Shown here: piece by piece, positions 17,825-26,811 of the stretch | Layout: every line of letters starts with the position of its first letter | Numbering within the stretch: position 1 is the stretch's first letter | Assembly (NCBI RefSeq): GCF_030064165.1 | Contig: NZ_CP125947.1 | Span: 248,001-312,000 of the forward strand | Direction of reading: 5' to 3' | Length of the DNA stretch: 64,000 nucleotides | Origin: Comamonas resistens | Lineage (GTDB): Bacteria; Pseudomonadota; Gammaproteobacteria; Burkholderiales; Burkholderiaceae_C | Notes under the pieces: generated by a model | Told to the model about the DNA's origin: nothing | What the model saw: only the letters and a program-made list of their open reading frames with translations | Databases searched by the model: none | Made by a program: the position numbers and the translations under genes

Positions 17825-17846
17825 AGCTGCCGAGGCAGCTATTTTT
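17825..17846. terminator. Bidirectional terminator
   Basis: AGCTGCC/GGCAGCT with a 2-nt loop, followed by ATTTTT on the plus strand and by a T-run on the minus strand. It sits between the convergent CoA-transferase gene and lrgB. Confidence 0.85.
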
Positions 17847-17849
17847 GCA

Positions 17850-17897
17850 TCAAATCAGCCTGCAGCGCTTGTCCAGTAAGCGCTGTCAGCTATCAAA
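17850..17897 (-). repeat. TGATAGC-family repeat, long form
   Basis: On the minus strand it reads TTTGATAGCTGACAGCGCTT, then ACTGGACAAGCGCTGCAGGC and TGATTTG, starting immediately after the lrgB stop codon. It shows the full structure of this repeat: the core, an inverted AAGCGCT arm and a closing GGCTGATTT. Confidence 0.75.
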
Positions 17898-18590
17898 TCA
17901 GAATAGCAGCGTTTTGATCCAGGGCGCGGCCAGCACATTCAGGGCGCCGGCGATCAGCATCACCAGCGAGGCCATCACGGCCTGCACTTCCCCGGTCTGG
18001 CGGGCGCGTGCCACGCCGCTGCCGTGGGCCGCACCGCCCCAGCTGGCACCGGTGGCCAGTTTGCTGCGGATATTGGGCAGAAAGCGCAGCACGGTCTGGC
18101 CCAGCAGCATGGCGCTGACGCCGGTCAGCAGCACAAACAGCGCCGCCAGATCGGTGGGGCCGCCCAGCACTTTCTCGGCCTCGATGGCAAATGGCGTGGT
18201 GATGGAGCGCACGACCAAGCCTTTTTCCAGATCTTCGGACAGGCCAAACCACTGGGCAAACAAGACCGAGGTGCCTATGGACACGGCGGTGGCAGCGACC
18301 ACGCCGGTGGTGATGGACATCCAGTGTTTCTGCAGCAGCTTGCGGTGCTCGTACAGCGGCAGCGCAAAAGCCACGGTGGTCGGGCCCAGCAGCCAGACCA
18401 GCCAGTGCGTCTGGGCGTAATACTGGGGAAAGCTCACCTGGGTCAGCGCGGCCAGTGCAATCAGCGCCACGGGCGTGGCGATGATGGGCATGAGCAGCAC
18501 GTTGCGGTACTGGCGATAGAGGCGCTTGTTGACCCAGTAGCAGGCAATGGTGATGACCAGAGAGAGCAGGCCTATCATTTCATGGGACAT
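17898..18590 (-). CDS. lrgB: LrgB/CidB family membrane protein
   Basis: A 230-residue polytopic protein (MSHEMIGLLSLVITIACYWV...; VRSITTPFAIEAEKVLGGP; TGASWGGAAHGSGVARA), all typical of LrgB. With LrgA it forms the CidAB/LrgAB-type pair, once proposed as holin/antiholin and later linked to export of pyruvate and related overflow acids. The start lies 4 bp after the lrgA stop, so the two are co-translated. A divergent LysR gene lies upstream of lrgA. Confidence 0.9.
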   Translation of the reverse strand: MSHEMIGLLSLVITIACYWVNKRLYRQYRNVLLMPIIATPVALIALAALTQVSFPQYYAQTHWLVWLLGPTTVAFALPLYEHRKLLQKHWMSITTGVVAATAVSIGTSVLFAQWFGLSEDLEKGLVVRSITTPFAIEAEKVLGGPTDLAALFVLLTGVSAMLLGQTVLRFLPNIRSKLATGASWGGAAHGSGVARARQTGEVQAVMASLVMLIAGALNVLAAPWIKTLLF

Positions 18591-18594
18591 GCTC

Positions 18595-19065
18595 TCACTC
18601 CTTGCCTGCCAGGGTCCGACGGGCACTGGCCGTGGATTTGCGGCGGGCCAGCCACAGCTCCAGGCGGTAGACGCGCTCCACCGCCAGGGCGGTCACGGCC
18701 ATCACGCAGGCCGTGCTGGCCACGATGACGACCAGGATGCGCAGGCCCTGCTGGCGGATCAGGTCGGGGTATTCGGTCACCACCAGCATGGCGGGCACGA
18801 AGAACAGCAGCATCTCGGCCATCAGCCAGTTGGTGCCGGCCTGCAGCCAGCTGGCTTTGATCAGGCCCGAGAAAAGCCCGAGCGCCAGTAGCGCGAAGCC
18901 GATCAGGCCTGCGGGCAGGCTCCAGCCAAAATGCTGGCGCAGCGTATCCATGGCGATCCAGATGGCGCTGAGCACCGCGATCTGCAGCACGGCCTTGGCG
19001 GCCTGACTCCAGCGCGAAATAAAGGCAGACTCCTTGAGGGCAGGAGCTTCCGGAAAATGGGACAT
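18595..19065 (-). CDS. lrgA: LrgA/CidA family membrane protein
   Basis: A 156-residue protein with four hydrophobic helices between residues about 20 and 125 and a basic C-terminal tail. The motif GWSLPAGLIGFALLALGL is the CidA/LrgA signature. It is the small partner of LrgB and first gene of the pair. The LysR gene at 19142, read in the opposite direction across 76 bp, is the likely regulator, as CidR is for cidAB in Gram-positives. Confidence 0.9.
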   Translation of the reverse strand: MSHFPEAPALKESAFISRWSQAAKAVLQIAVLSAIWIAMDTLRQHFGWSLPAGLIGFALLALGLFSGLIKASWLQAGTNWLMAEMLLFFVPAMLVVTEYPDLIRQQGLRILVVIVASTACVMAVTALAVERVYRLELWLARRKSTASARRTLAGKE

Positions 19066-19066
19066 A

Positions 19067-19097
19067 CAGAAATTCTAGGGTTTTTACCTATATTCTG
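19067..19097. promoter_or_regulatory. Candidate LysR site between lrgA and its regulator
   Basis: CAGAA...CTAGG (19067-19079) and CCTATATTCTG (19087-19097) form an interrupted inverted repeat in the AT-rich 76-bp divergent region. The size and position suit a LysR-type binding site. Confidence 0.4.
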
Positions 19098-19141
19098 AAA
19101 ATGACTTATTTTTATTTTTTCGATTCATTCAAGGAATGCAC

Positions 19142-20059
19142 ATGGATTTGCGAGCACTGCGCTATTTCATCGAGGTAGTCCGGCAGAACGGCTTCACGCG
19201 TGCCGCCGAGTCCCTGCATGTGACGCAGCCCACGATCAGCAAGATGGTCAAGGCGCTGGAGGAAGAGCTGGGCGGCCCGCTGCTGCTGCGCGAGGGCCGG
19301 GGCGTGCAGCTGACCGATGCGGGCCAGGTCGTCTATGACCGGGGGCTGGAAATACTGGATCAGGCCAAGCTGCTGCGCCAGCAGGTGGCCGAGGTGGACA
19401 ACATCACGCGCGGCGAGCTGTCGGTGGGCATCATGCCCACCACCGGCCACTACATGGTGCCGGTGATAGCGCTGTTCCAGCAGCGTTATCCGGGCGTGGA
19501 TCTGCAGGTTAACGAGCAGGGCGCCCGCGCCCAGTACCAGCTGATCCAGGAAGGCAAGCTGGACATGGCGCTGGGCCTGTTCTCTGCCCCCGATCCGGCG
19601 CTGGAGCGCTACACCGTGGCGCGCCAGAAAACCCGTGTCGTGCTGCCCGTGCACCGCGTGGCGGACTCCGCCCAGCCCATGCGCTGGCAGGACCTGCGTG
19701 ATCTGCCCTTTGTGCTCTACACCTCGGACTTTGCGCTGCACGAGCATGTGCTGCAGCAGTGCGAGGCCGCAGGCTTTTCGCCCAAGGTCAAGCTGCAGAC
19801 CCGCTACTGGGACTTCATAGGCCATCTGGTCGCCGCCGACGTGGGCGTGGCCGTGATGTTCGAGCATGTCATTGCCCGCTACAACCCCGAGCGCGTGGCC
19901 AGCCGCCCGCTGGTCGAGCCTGAGATTTCCTGGGATGTGGCGCTGATGTGGCGCCACGGCCATCTGTCCCGCGCCGCGCAGGCCTGGCTGGACTGCGTGC
20001 GCGAGGTCTATCCGCGGCCCTTGATCGGGGCGGAGTTCCCGGATTTTCAAAAAACATAG
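19142..20059 (+). CDS. LysR family regulator, probably of lrgAB
   Basis: A 305-residue LysR-type protein (MDLRALRYFIEVVRQNGFTR; LHVTQPTISKMVKALEEELG; effector domain from about residue 90). ATG 19142 is preferred over 19136 because an AAGGA site lies at the right distance. The CidR/YwbI-like branch sits beside lrgAB homologues in many bacteria and activates them in response to acetate or pyruvate overflow; this applies here by inference. Its TAG stop is embedded in a TGATAGC-family repeat. Confidence 0.88.
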   Translation: MDLRALRYFIEVVRQNGFTRAAESLHVTQPTISKMVKALEEELGGPLLLREGRGVQLTDAGQVVYDRGLEILDQAKLLRQQVAEVDNITRGELSVGIMPTTGHYMVPVIALFQQRYPGVDLQVNEQGARAQYQLIQEGKLDMALGLFSAPDPALERYTVARQKTRVVLPVHRVADSAQPMRWQDLRDLPFVLYTSDFALHEHVLQQCEAAGFSPKVKLQTRYWDFIGHLVAADVGVAVMFEHVIARYNPERVASRPLVEPEISWDVALMWRHGHLSRAAQAWLDCVREVYPRPLIGAEFPDFQKT

Positions 20060-20099
20060 CTGCCTGCGCTTGATTCTCAAGTGCTTGAGCGCGATTTGG
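20056..20099 (+). repeat. TGATAGC-family repeat
   Basis: ATAGCTGCCTGCGCTTGATT followed by CTCAAGTGCTTGAGCGCGATTTGG. The TAG of the preceding LysR gene lies inside its first five bases. Confidence 0.65.
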
Positions 20100-20149
20100 C
20101 ATTTCTGGCCGGACAGCGAGGCCATTGGGCTGGCGCTAAGCTTTGGGCC

Positions 20150-20788
20150 ATGCCCCGTCCGTTTCCGCCCAGCCGCAGCTCTTCACGTCCCACTGCCACC
20201 CGCCGTGCCGGCCCGCAGCGCCAGGCCGCGCCCAGGCCCGAGGTCACAAGGCTGCTGTGCTTTCACAAGCCCTATGGCGTGCTGAGCCAGTTCACGCCCG
20301 AGGGCAAATGGCAGGGTCTCAAGGACTGGATCGCCGTGCCCGGCGTCTATGTGGCGGGGCGGCTCGATGCCGACAGCGAAGGCCTGTTGCTGCTGACCAA
20401 TGACGGCCAGTTGCAGGCACGCATTGCCGATCCGCGCCACAAGATGGAAAAGACCTATTGGGTGCAGGTCGAGGGCGTGCCGGCCGACGCCGCGCTGCAG
20501 CGCCTGCGCGATGGCGTGGAACTGAACGACGGCAAGACCCTGCCCGCCAGGGTGCGGCTGATAGAGCCGCAGCCCGATATGTGGCCGCGCAACCCGCCGA
20601 TTCGCGTGCGCCAGAACATACCCGACTGCTGGATCGAGCTCATCATCCGCGAAGGCCGGAACCGCCAGGTGCGCCGCATGACGGCAGCCATCGGCCATCC
20701 CACGCTGCGCCTGGTGCGCATGGCGGTCGGGCCGTATTCGATAGCGGGGCTGGAGCCCGGGCAGTGGGTGGATGTGTCGCCGGTCTAG
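20150..20788 (+). CDS. rluE: 23S rRNA pseudouridine synthase, RluE type
   Basis: A 212-residue RsuA-family synthase. After a basic N-terminal stretch it has LLCFHKPYGVLSQF, the catalytic motif GRLDADSEGLLLLTNDG (the Asp is the nucleophile) and IREGRNRQVRRMTAAIGHPT near the C-terminus. No S4 domain is present, which fits RluE rather than RluB or RsuA. RluE modifies U2457 of 23S rRNA in E. coli. A start at 20081 is possible in the same frame but would begin inside a repeat, so 20150 is preferred. Confidence 0.85.
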   Translation: MPRPFPPSRSSSRPTATRRAGPQRQAAPRPEVTRLLCFHKPYGVLSQFTPEGKWQGLKDWIAVPGVYVAGRLDADSEGLLLLTNDGQLQARIADPRHKMEKTYWVQVEGVPADAALQRLRDGVELNDGKTLPARVRLIEPQPDMWPRNPPIRVRQNIPDCWIELIIREGRNRQVRRMTAAIGHPTLRLVRMAVGPYSIAGLEPGQWVDVSPV

Positions 20789-20797
20789 GGCGCGGCT

Positions 20798-21901
20798 TCA
20801 GCGCAGGGCATCAAGCCTGGAAAGATCATCTCCTTCAGGCAACTTCACGGCCTGCCAGCCTTGCAGCAGCAGCCAGTTGCTGCGCTGGGGGCTGAACCAG
20901 TTGTGCTCCACCTCCACGGGTTGCAGACGCCCTTTGAGCGCCTCCATGGCGGTGCGCAGGTCTGCGGCTCTGCTTTGCACGCAGCCCCGCATCTCCTGCA
21001 CCAGCTGCTGGCGCTGGCTGAACAGGAGGCTGCGCGCCATTTGGTTCGGCGATGGCTGGCACTGTGCATAGGCCAGCAAGCTGGGGTCAGGAGTGTCGCC
21101 ACTGGCGACCATGTCCAGCGTTTGCTGATGCAGGCTCAGTTGCTCGTCAGGCATCAGGCCCGCCAGCTGAATCTCCAGCGCTGCCCCATGAAAGCGGTAG
21201 CGTGCGGGCACGGCGTCCAGCAAGGTGTAGCTGCTGCCGTTGCGTGATCTGGCGTGGTAGCGGACGACACGACTGCCTTGCTGCAGCAGCGGCTGCACCA
21301 GCGCCATCAGCGCTTCGCGGCCCGGCCCATCATCGGTAGTGAGCGGAATGCGCAGCTGCGTGCTGGGGTAGCCGCGCCATTCCTCGCGCCAGACCATCCA
21401 GCCCGCCGTGTTGGGCGCAAAAAAGATTAGCACGATGACGGTGAACATAGGCACCAGCCATGAGGCCAACGCCCAGGTGGCCTTGATATCGGCGGCGGCT
21501 TCCGCGCCCTTCCCTGTGCTGAGCAGATTGCCGACCAGCCGCACCAGCGTGCCCAGACTCACCACAAAGGCAATCCCTACGCCCAGCGACAGCTGCTCCG
21601 GCGAGAACATGCGCTCGGGCAAATGGATCAGCGTCCACAGCATGGCCGCCACGCCCAGCCAGATGACCAGCGCCGACAAGCCATAGAACAGGGCCGGGTG
21701 GTTCTGCAGCTCGGCGTTCAGATCAAGAGCGGGGTTCTGCGCCTTGGCGCGCAGCAGCTGATGTCTGCGCCACCAGCGCAGCGGCTGCCACAGCAAGGCG
21801 CCGGCGATCAGGCCTGCAGCGATGGAGATCAGCGTCGCCGAAAATGCCCAGAGCATCAGCAGCCCCATCAACACCATCATCAAGCCCACCAACCAGATCA
21901 T
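20798..21901 (-). CDS. Membrane protein of unknown function
   Basis: A 367-residue protein. Hydrophobic helices occupy residues about 3-38 (MIWLVGLMMVLMGLLMLWAF, then a second), 70-90, 105-125 and 145-165. A hydrophilic C-terminal half of about 200 residues contains TTDDGPGREALMALVQPLLQ and ends in two cysteines' region (AYAQCQPS, RGCVQSRAAD). I do not recognise the family. It stands alone, convergent with rluE, with a TGATAGC-family repeat upstream (21921-21944). Confidence 0.7.
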   Translation of the reverse strand: MIWLVGLMMVLMGLLMLWAFSATLISIAAGLIAGALLWQPLRWWRRHQLLRAKAQNPALDLNAELQNHPALFYGLSALVIWLGVAAMLWTLIHLPERMFSPEQLSLGVGIAFVVSLGTLVRLVGNLLSTGKGAEAAADIKATWALASWLVPMFTVIVLIFFAPNTAGWMVWREEWRGYPSTQLRIPLTTDDGPGREALMALVQPLLQQGSRVVRYHARSRNGSSYTLLDAVPARYRFHGAALEIQLAGLMPDEQLSLHQQTLDMVASGDTPDPSLLAYAQCQPSPNQMARSLLFSQRQQLVQEMRGCVQSRAADLRTAMEALKGRLQPVEVEHNWFSPQRSNWLLLQGWQAVKLPEGDDLSRLDALR

Positions 21902-21920
21902 TGCTTCTGCCTCCCTATGT

Positions 21921-21944
21921 AATTGATAGCTGGCAGCGCATGAT
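21921..21944 (+). repeat. TGATAGC-family repeat
   Basis: AATTGATAGCTGGCAGCGCA lies 20 nt upstream of the start of the 367-residue membrane protein gene. Confidence 0.6.
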
Positions 21945-21981
21945 CTACCGAAACTAGAGCCTGTTTTTAACCCAAAAAGGA

Positions 21982-22016
21982 AAACGCGCTTGCTGCAGCC
22001 GCAGACAAGCGCGTTT
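21982..22016 (-). terminator. Terminator of the Ala-rich exported protein gene
   Basis: AAACGCGCTTG (21982-21992) pairs with CAAGCGCGTTT (22006-22016). On the minus strand a T-rich tail follows. It lies just past the stop at 22036. Confidence 0.8.
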
Positions 22017-22035
22017 CAGGGTGTGATGTGAGCGA

Positions 22036-22548
22036 TTAAGAGCAGGCCTTGCTGCCCTTGGCGGCGTGGGCGCCAGCGGCCTTGGCATCGGCTTCGCTCA
22101 TGTACTTGCCGCTCTTGGTTTTGCCGTAGTAGCGGTCGCCCTGGCAGTGATAGACCTTGGTGTTTTCATTGACCCAGACCTGGCCGGGGCCGCCGCCGGG
22201 CGCTGCACCTGCGGCCGGTGCCGCAGCTGCAGCAGGCTTGGCTGCCGCCGCAGGAGCTGCCGCTGGCGCGGCTGCGGGCGTGGGGCTGGTCGTCAGCTTG
22301 GCGGTGGCGTCCTTGTCTATGCCTTTATGGCCTTTGCAAGTGCCCTTGGAGCTGGCCGCGCTGACGCTGGTGCCGTCCTTGCACACAAAGGTTTGCATGG
22401 CCGCTGCCGCCGGGGCGGCTGCAGGTGCCGGTGCAGCCTTGGCCGCCGGAGCTGCAGCAGCGGGAGCCGCTGCCGGAGTTTGGGCAAAGCTGGCAAATGC
22501 GCCGCTGACCAGGGCCGAAGCCAGCAAGACTTTCCATGTGTTGCTCAT
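22036..22548 (-). CDS. Exported Ala/Pro-rich protein with DUF3761-like segment
   Basis: A 170-residue protein with a signal peptide (MSNTWKVLLASALVSGAFASFAQ). An Ala/Pro-rich linker spans residues about 24-50. A DUF3761-like motif follows (FVCKDGTSVSAASSKGTCKGHKG), then a second Ala/Pro linker. The C-terminal module is WVNENTKVYHCQGDRYYGKT and KYMSEADAKAAGAH. The last module recurs in small periplasmic proteins of Burkholderiales and has no known function. The linkers look like flexible spacers between two small domains. It has its own terminator. Confidence 0.8.
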   Translation of the reverse strand: MSNTWKVLLASALVSGAFASFAQTPAAAPAAAAPAAKAAPAPAAAPAAAAMQTFVCKDGTSVSAASSKGTCKGHKGIDKDATAKLTTSPTPAAAPAAAPAAAAKPAAAAAPAAGAAPGGGPGQVWVNENTKVYHCQGDRYYGKTKSGKYMSEADAKAAGAHAAKGSKACS

Positions 22549-22684
22549 AAAGACACTCCCAGATGGTTGGCATCACAAACGGTGTGACGCGCACATGCTG
22601 CTACCGCTGCAAGCAATCTGCAAGTACCAAGTGTGAACTTCTATGCAAGCTTGGGACTTCAGCCTTCTTTAAGCTCGGCGAAGT

Positions 22685-23323
22685 TCAGGTGCCGCTGACA
22701 TAGGGATTCATCTTGCGTTCGCGGCCAAAGCTGCTTTCCGGGCCGTGACCGGGGATGAACACCGTCTGGTCACCCATGGGCCACAGGCGCTGCACGATGG
22801 AGTCAATCAGTTGCTGGTGGTTGCCCTGGGGAAAGTCCGTGCGGCCGATGCTGCCCGCGAACAGCACGTCGCCGACAAAGGCGCGGTCGATCTGTGGCGA
22901 GTGGAACACCACATGGCCAGGTGTGTGGCCGGGGCAGTGGCGCACATTGAGGCTCTCCTTGCCGATAGTCACCGTGTCGCCGTCATGCAGCCAGCGCGTG
23001 GGCACAAAGGGCTCGGAATGGGGAAAACCGAACATCGCACCCTGCTGGGGCAGGCCGTCAATCCAGAACTGGTCGCCTTCGTGCGGGCCGATGATGGGCA
23101 AATCGTGTTTGGCTGCCAGCTCGCTGGTGCCGCCCGCGTGGTCGATATGGGCATGGGTGAGCCAGATGGCCTTGAGGTTCAGGCCCAGGCGTTCCACCTC
23201 CCACTCGATCTGCTCGATATCGCCGCCAGGGTCGATGACGGCGGCATCCATGGTCTGGTCGCACCAGACCAGAGAGCAGTTTTGTTGGAAGGCAGTGACA
23301 GGAACGGTGTGATATTGCAACAT
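22685..23323 (-). CDS. MBL-fold hydrolase, glyoxalase II-like
   Basis: A 212-residue metallo-beta-lactamase-fold enzyme. Metal ligands are visible in THAHIDHAGG, HCPGHTPGHVVFH and the C-terminal IPGHGPESS. The length and sequence match the short YcbL/GloC branch of hydroxyacylglutathione hydrolases, which cleave S-lactoylglutathione to lactate and glutathione. I chose ATG 23323 (MLQYHTVPVTAFQQNCSL), where family similarity begins. It is divergent from pntA across 347 bp. Confidence 0.87.
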   Translation of the reverse strand: MLQYHTVPVTAFQQNCSLVWCDQTMDAAVIDPGGDIEQIEWEVERLGLNLKAIWLTHAHIDHAGGTSELAAKHDLPIIGPHEGDQFWIDGLPQQGAMFGFPHSEPFVPTRWLHDGDTVTIGKESLNVRHCPGHTPGHVVFHSPQIDRAFVGDVLFAGSIGRTDFPQGNHQQLIDSIVQRLWPMGDQTVFIPGHGPESSFGRERKMNPYVSGT

Positions 23324-23670
23324 GGGTGACTTGTATTTTTTGGGCGTTTGCGTAGTCTCGCGGGCAGAGAACATCGTCAAGCATGCCATGACAGACAGGG
23401 GGCACCACAAATGCCCTCCCGACTTCTAGAAGCATCCTCCATTTGCGCTAGCACAGATGCGCGTGCCCCAAGTTGGTGCGTGCTGCTACAAAGCTTTGTG
23501 CTGCAAGGCAGCGGGCCAACGCTCATCAAGAAGCGGCCCAACCCGGTTTCATTTTCAGGCCGAGCCATGCCCGAGCAGACTCCATTCCCGGTCTTGTCCA
23601 CAACCGGAAGGAGGAGAGGGCGCCGCTGCGGCCTGGAGTCCAGATTCAAAACTCCAGGAGACTCTCTCTC
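23324..23670. promoter_or_regulatory. Divergent region gloC-like / pntA (347 bp)
   Basis: It contains a 12-bp perfect palindrome, ACAAAG/CTTTGT at 23488-23499, flanked by GCTGC repeats. A purine-rich AAGGAGGAGAG tract lies near 23610 and a CCAGGAGA ribosome-binding site just before pntA. I see no recognisable riboswitch and no gene. Confidence 0.35.
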
Positions 23671-25269
23671 ATGTCCACCACCTCCAACCAACGCATAGGC
23701 GTGCTGCGGGAAACCTTTCCGCTGGAAAAGCGCGTGGCCACCGTGCCCGATGTGGTCGAAAAGCTCATCAAGCTGGGCTTTGGCGTCTGCATCGAATCCG
23801 GTGCCGGTGAGGCCGCCAATTTCAGCGACGATGCCTACCGCGCTGCGGGCGCCGAGGTACTGCCCGATGCTGCCGCCGTCTGGTCTGCGGCCGATATCGT
23901 CTTCAAGGTGCGGCCTCCCACCACGGAGGAGGTGGAGCTCATGCATGAAGGCCAGATCCTGCTGGACTTCATCTGGCCCGCCCAGAACCCTGATCTGATG
24001 CAGCAGCTGGCCGCCCGCAAGGTGACGGTGCTGGCCATAGACGCGCTGCCCCGCACCTTGAGCCGCGCGCAGAAGATGGATGCGCTGACCTCGATGGCAG
24101 GCGTTTCCGGCTATCGCGCCGTGATCGAGGCCGCCAATGCCTTCGGCCGCTATTTCAACGGCCAGATCACGGCGGCGGGCAAGGTGCCGCCGGCCAAGGT
24201 CTTTATCGCTGGCGCTGGTGTGGCAGGCTTGTCTGCCATTGGCACGGCGGCCAATCTGGGAGCCATCGTGCGCGCCAACGACACGCGCGCCGAGGTGGCC
24301 GACCAGGTTACCTCTCTGGGTGGCGAGTTCGTCAAGGTCGATTACGAAGAGGACGGTGCTGGCGGCGGTGGCTATGCCAAGGTCATGAGCGAGGGCTTCC
24401 AGGCCGCCCAGCGTCAGATGTATGCCCAGCAGGCCAGGGATGCCGACATCATCATCACCACGGCGCTGATCCCCGGCAAACCCGCGCCCAAGCTGATTAC
24501 GGCCGAGATGGTGCAGAGCATGAAGCCCGGCAGCGTGATCGTGGACATGGCGGCCGAGCAAGGCGGCAACTGCGAGCTGACCGTGCCCAACGAGGCCGTG
24601 GTGCGCCACGGCGTGACCATCATCGGCTACACCGATCTGGCATCGCGCCTGGCCAAGCAGTCGTCCACCTTGTACGCCACCAATCTGCTGCGCCTGACCG
24701 AAGAGCTGTGCAAGGCCAAGGATGGCGTGGCCGTGGTCAATATGGAAGACGACGCGATCCGTGGCCTGACCGTGGTCAAGGATGGCGAAATCACCTGGCC
24801 CGCGCCGCCCATTGCCCAGGCGCCCAAGCCCGCAGCCAAGCCTGCTGCCGCAGCGGTGGAGCAGAAAAAAAGCGGCCATGGTCATGGTGCCAGCGGGCCG
24901 CTGCCGGCCAGGACGCTGGCCATCATCTTTGCCGTGGCGGCGGTGGTCTTCTGGTTGATCGGGGCTTATGCGCCAGCGGCCTTTCTCGGCCACTTCACGG
25001 TGTTCGTACTGGCCTGCTTCATCGGCTACATGGTGGTGTGGAACGTCACGCCCGCGCTGCACACGCCGCTGATGAGCGTGACCAACGCCATCTCCAGCAT
25101 CATTGCCATCGGAGCCCTGGTGCAGATTGCGCCGCCAGAGACGGCTGGCACAGGCCGGCCTGATGAGCTGATTCGTTGGCTGGCCTTTGCTGCGATCGTG
25201 CTCACTGCTATCAATATGTTTGGCGGCTTTGCCGTCACCCGCCGCATGCTGGCCATGTTCCAGAAATAA
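23671..25269 (+). CDS. pntA: Proton-translocating NAD(P) transhydrogenase, alpha subunit
   Basis: A 532-residue single-chain alpha subunit, close to the E. coli length. The NAD-binding domain I ([15 protein letters not shown]...; [20 protein letters not shown]) spans about 1-380. A His/Ala/Lys-rich linker ([10 protein letters not shown]) follows. The C-terminal membrane domain has about four helices ([20 protein letters not shown], then [19 protein letters not shown]). With PntB it uses the proton gradient to reduce NADP+ with NADH. Separate alpha-1 and alpha-2 genes, common in alphaproteobacteria, are fused here. pntB follows after 26 bp. Confidence 0.95.
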   Translation: MSTTSNQRIGVLRETFPLEKRVATVPDVVEKLIKLGFGVCIESGAGEAANFSDDAYRAAGAEVLPDAAAVWSAADIVFKVRPPTTEEVELMHEGQILLDFIWPAQNPDLMQQLAARKVTVLAIDALPRTLSRAQKMDALTSMAGVSGYRAVIEAANAFGRYFNGQITAAGKVPPAKVFIAGAGVAGLSAIGTAANLGAIVRANDTRAEVADQVTSLGGEFVKVDYEEDGAGGGGYAKVMSEGFQAAQRQMYAQQARDADIIITTALIPGKPAPKLITAEMVQSMKPGSVIVDMAAEQGGNCELTVPNEAVVRHGVTIIGYTDLASRLAKQSSTLYATNLLRLTEELCKAKDGVAVVNMEDDAIRGLTVVKDGEITWPAPPIAQAPKPAAKPAAAAVEQKKSGHGHGASGPLPARTLAIIFAVAAVVFWLIGAYAPAAFLGHFTVFVLACFIGYMVVWNVTPALHTPLMSVTNAISSIIAIGALVQIAPPETAGTGRPDELIRWLAFAAIVLTAINMFGGFAVTRRMLAMFQK

Positions 25270-25295
25270 GAAGAACGAGAAAAGAGAGAAACACC

Positions 25296-26708
25296 ATGTC
25301 CCAAAGTCTCGCAACGGTGTCTTACCTGGGCGCCGCCATCTTGTTCATCCTGAGCCTGGGTGGTCTGTCCAACCCTGAAACTTCGCGCCGCGGCAATCTG
25401 TTCGGCATCATCGGCATGGCCCTGGCCGTGCTGGCCACCGTCTTCGGCCCGCGCGTCGGTCCCTCGGGCATGGCCTGGATCGTCGGTGCACTGGTCATCG
25501 GCGGTGGTATCGGTCTGTATGCGGCCAAGGTCGTGAAGATGACCCAGATGCCAGAACTCGTGGCACTGATGCACAGCCTGGTCGGGTTGGCCGCCTGCCT
25601 GGTGGGTTTTGCCAGCTATGTCGATACCTCGACCCAGCTGCAGGGCGCCGAGAAAGCCATTCATGAAGTCGAAATCTATGTCGGCATTCTGATTGGCGCC
25701 GTCACCTTCTCGGGCTCGCTGATCGCCTTTGGCAAGCTCAACGGCAAGATCGGCGGCAAGCCGCTGCTGCTGCCCGGCCGTCACTGGCTCAATCTGGTCG
25801 CGCTGCTGGTGGTGATCTATTTTGGCCGTGAGTTTCTGCATGCCGAAACTGTGGCCGACGGCATGCTGCCGCTGATCGTGATGACCGCCATTGCCCTGCT
25901 GTTCGGTGTGCACATGGTCATGGCCATCGGCGGTGCGGATATGCCGGTGGTCGTGTCCATGCTCAACAGCTACTCGGGCTGGGCCGCGGCAGCCACGGGC
26001 TTCATGCTCAGCAATGACTTGCTGATCGTGACCGGCGCGCTGGTGGGCTCCTCGGGCGCGATTCTTTCGTACATCATGTGCAATGCGATGAACCGCAATT
26101 TCATCAGCGTGATTGCGGGCGGCTTTGGCTCGGGTGCTCCGGCCAAGAAGGCCGATGGCGCTGCTGCCCAGCCTCAGGGCGAAGTCACGGCAGTGAGCGC
26201 CGCCGAGACCGCCGAGATGCTGCGCGACGCCAAGAGCGTCATCATCGTGCCCGGCTATGGCATGGCCGTAGCCCAGGCCCAGCACACCGTCAACGAAATC
26301 ACGCGCACCCTGCGTGACAAGGGGGTGAGCGTGCGCTTTGCCATCCACCCCGTGGCAGGCCGTATGCCCGGGCATATGAACGTGTTGCTGGCCGAAGCCA
26401 AGGTGCCTTACGACATCGTGATGGAGATGGACGAGATCAACGAAGACTTCCCCGAGGCCGACGTGGCCATGGTCATCGGCGCCAACGACATCGTGAACCC
26501 TGCGGCCCAGGACGACCCGAGCAGTCCCATCGCCGGCATGCCGGTGCTGGAAGTGTGGAAGGGCAAGCAGTCCATCGTGATGAAGCGCTCCATGGCCTCG
26601 GGCTATGCGGGTGTGGACAATCCGCTGTTCTACAAGGACAACAATCGCATGTTGTTTGGCGATGCCAAGAAGATGCTCGATGAAGTCCTCACAGCTTTGA
26701 AAAGCTGA
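25296..26708 (+). CDS. pntB: Proton-translocating NAD(P) transhydrogenase, beta subunit
   Basis: A 470-residue protein. Eight or nine membrane helices fill residues about 1-265. The cytoplasmic NADP-binding domain III follows, with [20 protein letters not shown] and [20 protein letters not shown], both strongly conserved. [17 protein letters not shown] and [20 protein letters not shown] close the domain. It works with PntA as the membrane proton channel and NADP(H) site. The start at 25296 follows an AAGAGAGA site. Two hairpins follow the stop. Confidence 0.95.
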   Translation: MSQSLATVSYLGAAILFILSLGGLSNPETSRRGNLFGIIGMALAVLATVFGPRVGPSGMAWIVGALVIGGGIGLYAAKVVKMTQMPELVALMHSLVGLAACLVGFASYVDTSTQLQGAEKAIHEVEIYVGILIGAVTFSGSLIAFGKLNGKIGGKPLLLPGRHWLNLVALLVVIYFGREFLHAETVADGMLPLIVMTAIALLFGVHMVMAIGGADMPVVVSMLNSYSGWAAAATGFMLSNDLLIVTGALVGSSGAILSYIMCNAMNRNFISVIAGGFGSGAPAKKADGAAAQPQGEVTAVSAAETAEMLRDAKSVIIVPGYGMAVAQAQHTVNEITRTLRDKGVSVRFAIHPVAGRMPGHMNVLLAEAKVPYDIVMEMDEINEDFPEADVAMVIGANDIVNPAAQDDPSSPIAGMPVLEVWKGKQSIVMKRSMASGYAGVDNPLFYKDNNRMLFGDAKKMLDEVLTALKS

Positions 26709-26743
26709 CGAGCTGGAGAGTGCCCCTCTGAGGCACTTCACAC

Positions 26744-26811
26744 CTTCCCCAGGCTTGGGGAAGTCTCTGTTTTGAATGCCTGCGGTTCTGTGCCGCAGGC
26801 ATTTTGTTTTT
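26744..26811. terminator. Hairpins between pntB and lysE
   Basis: CTTCCCCA/TGGGGAAG (26744-26763) and AATGCCTGCGG/CCGCAGGCATT (26775-26803) with a TTTTGTTTT tail. The second is a strong terminator for pntB and is close enough to the convergent gene to serve both. Confidence 0.8.

Noticed and set aside
17898..19065. lrgAB as phage holin genes
   Set aside because: No other phage genes are near, and the pair with its LysR regulator is a normal chromosomal module.
22036..22548. Ala/Pro-coding stretches seen as a DNA repeat array
   Set aside because: They are flexible linkers inside one exported protein; the units are irregular.
23411..23670. Riboswitch in the pntA leader
   Set aside because: Only a short palindrome and purine-rich tracts are visible; no known aptamer pattern could be matched by eye.
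23377..26741. Two long minus-strand frames opposite pntA and pntB
   Set aside because: Low-complexity His/Gly/Arg composition; both pnt genes are certain on the other strand.
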